Shown in pieces: positions 58,711 to 64,000 of a stretch of DNA of 64,000 nucleotides. Location: contig NZ_FSRB01000001.1 in NCBI RefSeq assembly GCF_900129635.1, positions 3,945,501 to 4,009,500 on the forward strand. Reading direction: 5' to 3'. Positions within the stretch are counted from its first letter, which is position 1, and the number at the start of each line of letters is the position of its first letter. Below the pieces are notes generated by a model that searched no databases, was not told where the DNA came from, and saw only the letters and a program-made list of their open reading frames with translations. The stretch is from Singulisphaera sp. GP187 (GTDB lineage Bacteria; Planctomycetota; Planctomycetia; Isosphaerales; Isosphaeraceae). Made by a program: the position numbers and the translations under genes.

Positions 58711-59107
58711 GCCGCCGCGAATCGCAGCCTGAGAATCCGCCCGGTCAGGTCAGGTCCGAATCGTCGCAACTTCCGATCGGCGGGTTGGCCCGGGGTCTCC
58801 CGATTGACTCCGGCCAACCCGCTTCGCTCCCCGTCTCACCACATCTTGACAGAAGTACATCAGCCCGATAGGTTGTGACCCGGCGGCGGCGCCCCAAGCG
58901 GGTGAACCAACGGTCATCGAATCGTTGATCTCACCTCTCCGGGGTTACCCCGGGGGAGCAGATTCCAAGGAGATCGCAGCGCGTGACGGACGTTACGCTC
59001 CGCGTAATAAACGTCACGCCCGACGAGACTGGTTGGGGCGACCACCGCTGTTATCATAAGGCGTGAACACGATTGACTCCTGAACACAGCACACATACAA
59101 TAAAATC
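58711..59107. other. Intergenic, 397 bp, left flank of the TnpB element
   Basis: A promoter-like pair TTGACA (58846-58851) and TAGGTT (58869-58874) with 17-base spacing points rightwards. The near-palindrome GCGTGACGG...CGTCACGC at 58980-59018 could be the subterminal hairpin of the IS605-type left end. The left boundary was not identified, and no tnpA is present. Confidence 0.4.
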
Positions 59108-60304
59108 ATGTCCAAGTTTCGCAAAGTCTACCGCTTCCGGATGAAGCCGACCAAGGCGCAAGCTCATGCGTTGAACCGCATGGCCGGTGCCCGACGCTGG
59201 GTCTGGAACTGGGGGCTGGCGAGGAAACGGGAACACTACAAAGAGTTTGGCAAGACACTCGCCTATCACGCCTTGGCTGCCGAATTGACTGTCCTTAAGA
59301 CCAAACCGGAAACGGCATGGCTCAAGGAAGCAGATTCGCAAGCCATGCAACAGACCCTTAAGGACCTCGATCGGTCTTTCGTCAACTTCTTCGACAGGCG
59401 GTCCCGTTTCCCCACGTTCAAGAACCGGAAGCGGGACCGGGCGCGATTCCGGATCCCCCAGCGGGTCAAGGTTGTCGACGGCAAGGTCGTCATCCCCAAG
59501 ATCGGCCCCGTCCGCATCTATCAGAGCCAGCCCGTCGATGAGCCGACCAAGAGCGCCACGTTCCGCCGTTCCGCCGATGGCAAGTGGTACGTCAGCCTCA
59601 CGGCCGAATTCGAGATGCCGGACCTACCTCTGGTGCCGCCTTGTCCGGAACGGACGGTCGGCATCGATCTGGGTTTGATCGATTTCGCCACGCTCTCCGA
59701 TGGATCGGAGCCGATCCCGGCCCCGAAGTTCTTCCGCAAGGCTCAGAAGAAACTTCGCAAGGCGCAACGAACCGTTTCCCGCCGCAAGCCGGGGAGCAAG
59801 CGGAAGACCAAGGCCCGAATCCAGGTGGCTCGCATCCACCGGAAGACCGCCAACCAAAGGAACGACTTCCTGCATAAGTTGTCCACGGAACTCATCGGCA
59901 AGCATGACGGTCTCTGCATCGAGGATCTGAGCGTGAAGGGCCTTGCGAAAACCAAGCTGGCCAAGAGCGTGAACGATGCCGCGTGGGGGGAATTCCGCCG
60001 TCAGCTCGAATACAAGTGCCTGTGGAACCGCAAACATCTGGTGGTCATCGACCGCTGGTTCCCTTCGTCCAAAATGTGCAACGCATGCAGTGCCCTTAAC
60101 GTTCGGCTCACACTCTCGGATCGGGAGTGGGACTGCGACTGCGGGGCCCATCACAAGCGAGACCTCCTTGCCGCTTGTAACATCAGGGACGAAGGGTTGA
60201 GGATGCTCGCCGCCGGGCAGGCGGAGAGTCAAAACGCTCGGAGAACCAGTGTAAGACCTCATTTCGAGGCTGTTGGTGTCGAACCGAGAATCCCCCGCCT
60301 TTAG
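59108..60304 (+). CDS. tnpB: TnpB, RNA-guided nuclease of an IS200/IS605-type element
   Basis: 398 residues. N-terminal FRKVYRFRMKPTKAQ helix-turn-helix start, then the RuvC nuclease: D in RTVGIDLGLIDFA, E in GLCIEDLSVKGL, zinc ribbon CNAC...CDCG, and the last D in HHKRDLLAACNI, so all acidic residues remain. TnpB cuts DNA guided by an omega RNA made from the element's right end (established for the family). There is no tnpA, so it moves only with help in trans. Its right end lies at the RT start. Length typical (about 400). Confidence 0.95.
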   Translation: MSKFRKVYRFRMKPTKAQAHALNRMAGARRWVWNWGLARKREHYKEFGKTLAYHALAAELTVLKTKPETAWLKEADSQAMQQTLKDLDRSFVNFFDRRSRFPTFKNRKRDRARFRIPQRVKVVDGKVVIPKIGPVRIYQSQPVDEPTKSATFRRSADGKWYVSLTAEFEMPDLPLVPPCPERTVGIDLGLIDFATLSDGSEPIPAPKFFRKAQKKLRKAQRTVSRRKPGSKRKTKARIQVARIHRKTANQRNDFLHKLSTELIGKHDGLCIEDLSVKGLAKTKLAKSVNDAAWGEFRRQLEYKCLWNRKHLVVIDRWFPSSKMCNACSALNVRLTLSDREWDCDCGAHHKRDLLAACNIRDEGLRMLAAGQAESQNARRTSVRPHFEAVGVEPRIPRL

Positions 60305-60320
60305 GAATGGGGAGTGTCAA
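60200..60320 (+). ncRNA. Candidate omega RNA and right end of the tnpB element
   Basis: TnpB guide RNAs come from the gene 3' end and run into the flank. GAATCCCCCGCCTTTAGG followed by GGGGAGTGTCAA (60287-60320) is the classic IS605 right-end terminus, though the hairpin arm is partly degenerate. The guide would be the host sequence right after TGTCAA, i.e. the first codons of the RT frame. Confidence 0.4.
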
Positions 60321-61648
60321 CCACCCAGAATACCGACATCATCGTCCGGGAACTCGCCGAGTCGTTCGTCGAAGGCGTCTGGGACCTCGATGGCCTCGTC
60401 GCCCGAGGTGAACAGACGCTCGGACGAAGGCCGCGTTGGCTCCGCCACCTGGCGCGGCGGCTGCTGGCCGCCTTCAACGCGGGACCGCGCCCACGGGCCG
60501 GACAAATCACCCGGTTTATCCACCGCGATCGCGGCTTCAGCCGCGTCCGCGAACGGTATGAGTTCACGATGGAGTGGAGCCGCCGGCCCCCTCCCGTGAT
60601 GAGCCCCGGACCGGGAGCGCCGGGGTCCTGGCCGGTCCCGGCCATCGTAACCCCGGAAGACCTTGCCGCACGACTTGGCTTGACGCGTTCCGAACTCGAC
60701 TGGTTCGCCGATCCTCAGGCCCGCGAAGGTCGAAATACCGCGGAAAAACTCCGGCATTACCACTATCGCTGGCAGGCGAAGCGCTCCGGTTCGGCCCGCT
60801 TGATCGAGGCGCCGAAACCACGCCTGAAGGCCATTCAGCGGCGGTTGCTCGACGAAATCATCGCGAAGGTCCCCGCGCACGACGCCGCCCACGGCTTCCG
60901 GGTCGGCCGATCGGTACGGACCTATATCGAGCCCCACATCGGCCGGCCCCTCGTCCTCAAAATGGACCTCCGCGACTTCTTTCCTTCGATCTCATCCGCC
61001 TGGATCACCGCCCTTTTCTTGACGGCCGGGTATCCTGAGCCAGTGGCCCGACGGCTCTCGGGCCTCTGCACCAACAGCGTCCCCCCCGAGGTCTGGGCCG
61101 ATCCCAGGTGTCCGATCCAGGGCCCCGAGCATTGGAGATTGAGGCGGCTCCACCGCCAAGCCCACCTGCCCCAAGGCGCTCCAACCTCCCCCGCGCTGGC
61201 CAATCTCTGCGCCTACCGGTTCGACTGCAGGTTGCAGGCCCTCGCCGCCGCGACCGAGGCCCGGTACACTCGATATGCCGACGACCTGGCCTTCTCGGGA
61301 GACCACCGCTTCGCGCGCGCGGTCGAACGGTTCCAGATTCAGGTCGGCGCGATCGCGCTGGAAGAAGGATTCGCGGTTCAGCCCCGGAAAACGCGAGCGA
61401 TGCGTCAAGCGGTTCGCCAGCGCGTGGCCGGCGTCGTCCTGAACGTGCGGCCGAACCTCCCCAGGCCGGAGTTTGACCGGTTGAAGGCCACACTGAACAA
61501 CTGCATCAAGTTCGGTCCGCACTCCCAGAACCGGGATCAGCACGCCGACTTCCCAGCGCACCTGCGCGGGCGAATCGCCTACGTGGCGGCGCTCAACCCC
61601 GAACGCGGTCAGCGGCTCCGCGGAATGTTCGATCGCATTGCGTGGTAA
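60314..61648 (+). CDS. Retron-like reverse transcriptase with N-terminal extension
   Basis: 444 residues from GTG 60314. The RT core (about 165-400) has ARLIEAPKPRLKAIQRRLL, MDLRDFFPSI (217-226), PQGAPTSPALANL (about 286-298), YADD (321-324) and KTRAMRQAVRQRVAGVVLN. Retron hallmarks are present but altered: the NAxxH region reads IEPH and VTG reads VAG. About 140 residues precede the RT, with a basic helix RPRWLRHLARRLLAAF. The GTG lies within the IS605 right end, so the native start may be lost. No msr/msd was found; the upstream position where it would lie is the transposon. A role in defence is likely by family, not shown here. Confidence 0.85.
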   Translation: MSTTQNTDIIVRELAESFVEGVWDLDGLVARGEQTLGRRPRWLRHLARRLLAAFNAGPRPRAGQITRFIHRDRGFSRVRERYEFTMEWSRRPPPVMSPGPGAPGSWPVPAIVTPEDLAARLGLTRSELDWFADPQAREGRNTAEKLRHYHYRWQAKRSGSARLIEAPKPRLKAIQRRLLDEIIAKVPAHDAAHGFRVGRSVRTYIEPHIGRPLVLKMDLRDFFPSISSAWITALFLTAGYPEPVARRLSGLCTNSVPPEVWADPRCPIQGPEHWRLRRLHRQAHLPQGAPTSPALANLCAYRFDCRLQALAAATEARYTRYADDLAFSGDHRFARAVERFQIQVGAIALEEGFAVQPRKTRAMRQAVRQRVAGVVLNVRPNLPRPEFDRLKATLNNCIKFGPHSQNRDQHADFPAHLRGRIAYVAALNPERGQRLRGMFDRIAW

Positions 61649-61842
61649 ACGGCCCCACGGTTATTCTTCAGAACCGAGCCGAGTCGCGTCGAATCGGTGA
61701 AACCGGCGATTGCCGTTCTCATTGATCGGCTTCCCGGGTCGCGCCGTCCCCAAGCGATCGATCCGGTCGTTGTGACGCGTCCCGCAGGGGATCGCCAACG
61801 GTTGGAGTCCCCATTCCCCCCTTCCCTCGAGAGACCGCCATC

Positions 61843-63105
61843 ATGCGCCTCGCCCTCGCCCTCTCGTTCATTTTGGTCTCCACGCTCACCGTGGCTCGAA
61901 CCAACGCCGTCGAGGAACGCCCCGTCGCCGAGAGGTACTTGATCTCGGGCGACCTCGCGGGGGGCCAGAAAGCGCTCGACGCGATCCTCGAGGCCCAGCC
62001 GGGGAACGCCCAGGCCCGGTTCGGACTCGGCACGATCCAGTTTGTCCGCGCGGTCGAGCACCTGGTCCAGGGGTTTTATCAGCATGGGCTGCAACCCGAT
62101 CTCTCCGGCGGCCTGATCCCATTCGCACGGTTACCGGTACCGGCGAACCCAAACCCCGCGCCGATCGCCTACGAAGACCTTCGCAAGCTCCTTGAGGAAT
62201 TCATCGGCGACCTCGCCAAGGCAGAAAAAACACTCGGACGGGTCCAGGACGACGCGGTGAAGCTCCCCATCCGCTTCGGCCTGATCCGGCTCGATTTCGA
62301 CGGCGACGGCAAGGCAACCGAGGACGAGACGCTCTGGAAGATCTACGCCCGGCTCAACGGTCAAGACAGACAGGCTCAGCCCAATGACGCAGGGGCCGAG
62401 GCATTCCCGATCAGCTTCGACCGTGGCGACGTCGCCTGGTTGCGCGGTTATTGCCACCTCTTGATGAGCCTCTCCGACGTCTACCTGGCGCATGACGCCA
62501 AGCAGCTCTTCGACCACACGGCCCACCTGTTCTTCGCCAAACCGAAAACGCCGTTCCCGTTCCTGAAAAACGATCCCCAAGGGCTCAACCCGATGGGAGC
62601 GAACGGCCCCAAAGTCGGCCTGATCGGTGACCTCCTGGCATTCGTCCACCTGATCCACTTCCCGGTGAAGGAGCCCGCAAGAATGGAGTCGGCGCTCAAG
62701 CACCTGGAGACGATGATCACCCTCAGCCGAGAGTCGTGGCGGGCTTACCTCGCGGAGACCGATGACGACCATGAATGGATCCCGAACCCGAAGCAGAACA
62801 GCGTTTTGCCCAACGGTAAGGTGACCGGCGAGATGCTCAAGGGCTGGCTCGGCTTCCTCGACGAGGCCGAGGCGATCTTCGCCGGTAAGAAGCTCGTCCC
62901 CTTCTGGCGCGACGCCGACAACCAAGCGGTGAACCTGCGTAAAGTCTTCACCGACCCGCGTGAGCTGGACCTGATCTTCTGGATCCAGGGAACGGCCGCC
63001 GCCCCTTATCTCGAGGTGGGACCCGTCACCCAGCCCGAGTTTTGGAGTCGGCTCCTCCGCGTCTTCCGAGGCGAATTCTTCGGGTTCGCGCTCTGGTTCA
63101 ACTAA
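61843..63105 (+). CDS. Secreted conserved hypothetical protein
   Basis: 420 residues with signal peptide RLALALSFILVSTLTVARTN. A short TPR-like start (AERYLISGDLAGGQKALDAI, EAQPGNAQARFGLGTIQF) is followed by an EF-hand-like loop DFDGDGKATEDE, and a long helical body (RGYCHLLMSLSDVYLAHDAK, HLETMITLSRESWRAYLAET). I do not recognise a named family. Not in a clear operon: 194 bases from the RT and 380 before the next gene. Confidence 0.75.
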   Translation: MRLALALSFILVSTLTVARTNAVEERPVAERYLISGDLAGGQKALDAILEAQPGNAQARFGLGTIQFVRAVEHLVQGFYQHGLQPDLSGGLIPFARLPVPANPNPAPIAYEDLRKLLEEFIGDLAKAEKTLGRVQDDAVKLPIRFGLIRLDFDGDGKATEDETLWKIYARLNGQDRQAQPNDAGAEAFPISFDRGDVAWLRGYCHLLMSLSDVYLAHDAKQLFDHTAHLFFAKPKTPFPFLKNDPQGLNPMGANGPKVGLIGDLLAFVHLIHFPVKEPARMESALKHLETMITLSRESWRAYLAETDDDHEWIPNPKQNSVLPNGKVTGEMLKGWLGFLDEAEAIFAGKKLVPFWRDADNQAVNLRKVFTDPRELDLIFWIQGTAAAPYLEVGPVTQPEFWSRLLRVFRGEFFGFALWFN

Positions 63106-63246
63106 GCCACTACTCTCGGTTCTTTCATAATTTCTGAGGGACGACCGGATGGGTGGAATGGCCGCTGAGTGCCTCCGGCGCGTTCGTTGACATCGCTGCG
63201 AAGCAGATGGACATGGTCTTCCTTAATATTGAATGATGTGCAAGCC

Positions 63247-63329
63247 CTGGGTGCCACGGGTTGTACTCAACCCGTGAGCCAAAAACCTGGGCAATCGCTC
63301 ACGGGTTGAGTACAACCCGAGGCACCCAG
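63247..63329. repeat. 83-bp inverted repeat
   Basis: Left arm CTGGGTGCC...GGGTTGTACTCAACCC and GTGAGC pair with right arm GCTCACGGGTTGAGTACAAC...GGCACCCAG, with a 17-base loop. GGGTTGTACTCAACCC is itself nearly palindromic. It lies in the 63106-63485 gap; the rest of that gap shows nothing else. Confidence 0.85.
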
Positions 63330-63485
63330 TGGGCTATGCATCCCCGCAATCACCCATCAGAAAATCAAAGTAAACCGAGACCAACGGCTTAGAGCCGAGC
63401 CCCAACCAGGACCGGCCGTGCTCCGGGTGGAGGCGAGGTCAAGAACGACGACCGGCCACTTCAGAACTCTCAGAGTGAGGTCCAA

Positions 63486-64000
63486 GTGCGCTTATTCATG
63501 ATCATTGCCTGCCCCGTCTTGATTGCGTTGACCGCGGCGGTTGGCTTGAGCCAATCCGTGCCCGATTCGATCATCGCCGAAGGCGTGCCCGAGATACCCC
63601 AGACGCTTATCGAATCGTTGTCGCGTTATCAGAACCAGCGCGTGGCGAACTTCCAGGGCTGGTTCGCCGATCGCCGCGCGGTCCTGATCACAACCCGGTT
63701 CGCCGACACCAACCAGGTCCACCTCGTCACCTCCCCGGGCGGAGCGCGGACTCAGCAGACCTTCCTCGCCGACCGCGTCCTCGGCGCGAGCTCACGTCCA
63801 GGGCACGAGCAGTTCCTCGTCGAAGCCGACCAAGGCGGGGCGGAGAACTATCAACTCTTTCTCAACGACCCCAAGGCAGGCTCGCTCAAGCGGCTCACCG
63901 ACGGCCACTCGCGGCACGTCGCGGCGCGGTGGTCGAACTCCGGGAACCAGCTTGCCTGGAGCAGCAATGCGCGCAATGGCAAAGACATGGATCTCTTCAT
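63486..64000 (+). CDS. S9-like peptidase, N-terminal part (cut by window end)
   Basis: 171 complete codons from GTG 63486 (GAGG at 63477-63480); ATG 63498 is an alternative. Signal peptide FMIIACPVLIALTAAVGL, then a DPP4/TolB-type propeller start: RVANFQGWFADRRAVLITTR, QVHLVTSPGGARTQQTF, YQLFLNDPKAGSLKRLTDGH, ARWSNSGNQLAW. Repeated blade motifs resemble S9 family peptidase N-termini. The catalytic domain would be beyond the window. It is separate from the S9/DUF885 fusion at 33020. Confidence 0.8.
   Translation, partial: MRLFMIIACPVLIALTAAVGLSQSVPDSIIAEGVPEIPQTLIESLSRYQNQRVANFQGWFADRRAVLITTRFADTNQVHLVTSPGGARTQQTFLADRVLGASSRPGHEQFLVEADQGGAENYQLFLNDPKAGSLKRLTDGHSRHVAARWSNSGNQLAWSSNARNGKDMDLF

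Noticed and set aside
60564..61038. Additional ORFs within the RT region
   Set aside because: Shadows in other frames; the RT frame carries YADD and QGAPTSP motifs.

Overview
The window looks like chromosomal DNA of a planctomycete, most likely family Isosphaeraceae (inference from gene content; no rRNA is present). It is GC-rich. It carries many lineage hallmarks: a DUF1559 prepilin-like protein, DUF1080 (3-keto-disaccharide hydrolase) proteins, TAT-exported Gfo/Idh/MocA oxidoreductases, a DUF1501 + PSD1/DUF1549/DUF1553 cytochrome pair and a giant PVC-type cytochrome. No tRNA, rRNA or CRISPR array was recognised.

Layout. 0-5.2 kb: end of a DUF4198 protein, a DUF1559 protein, a two-domain DUF1080 protein and a tandem class II aldolase. 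5.2-8.5 kb: an island with a MITE, a small protein, a gluzincin-type peptidase and an AT-richer stretch; it is bounded by a 135-bp direct repeat of the aldolase 3' end. 8.6-20.3 kb: five minus-strand genes. An Hsp90-like ATPase and a TPR protein form one pair. A PD-(D/E)xK (DUF559-like) nuclease, a winged-helix-like protein and a large ATPase-HerA protein form a tightly packed trio. Between the two groups lies a nested insertion: a hairpin repeat split by a MITE, which is itself split by an IS110 element. The trio is the best candidate here for an uncharacterised, possibly defence-related system; its ATPase is frameshifted exactly in the HerA Walker A motif.

20.7-31 kb: a probable L-rhamnose or deoxy-sugar utilisation region (rhaA, an RbsA-like ATPase, a permease, a permease fused to a substrate-binding protein, and an SDR). 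A minus-strand TadE/TadG-like secretion or pilus cluster interrupts it. 31-42.8 kb: sialate O-acetylesterase, a fused S9 peptidase/DUF885 enzyme, an oxidoreductase, an ABM monooxygenase, a cupin, a RAYT transposase flanked by its REPs, thioredoxin, PPK2 and MscL. 42.9-55.6 kb: DUF1501/PSD1 pair, an alpha/beta hydrolase, a 1665-residue SGNH-dehydrogenase-HEAT-discoidin-cupredoxin-cytochrome protein and a second Gfo/Idh/MocA oxidoreductase. 56-58.7 kb: DUF1080 protein, then a choline/ethanolamine-kinase-like protein and a phosphoethanolamine N-methyltransferase-like protein, suggesting phosphocholine synthesis. 58.7-61.6 kb: an IS605-type TnpB whose right end abuts the start of a retron-like reverse transcriptase. 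61.8-64 kb: a secreted conserved protein and the start of an S9-like peptidase.

The housekeeping theme is polysaccharide and deoxy-sugar catabolism with exported oxidoreductases. The accessory theme is a dense set of small palindromic repeats, MITEs and three transposase types (IS110, RAYT, TnpB).
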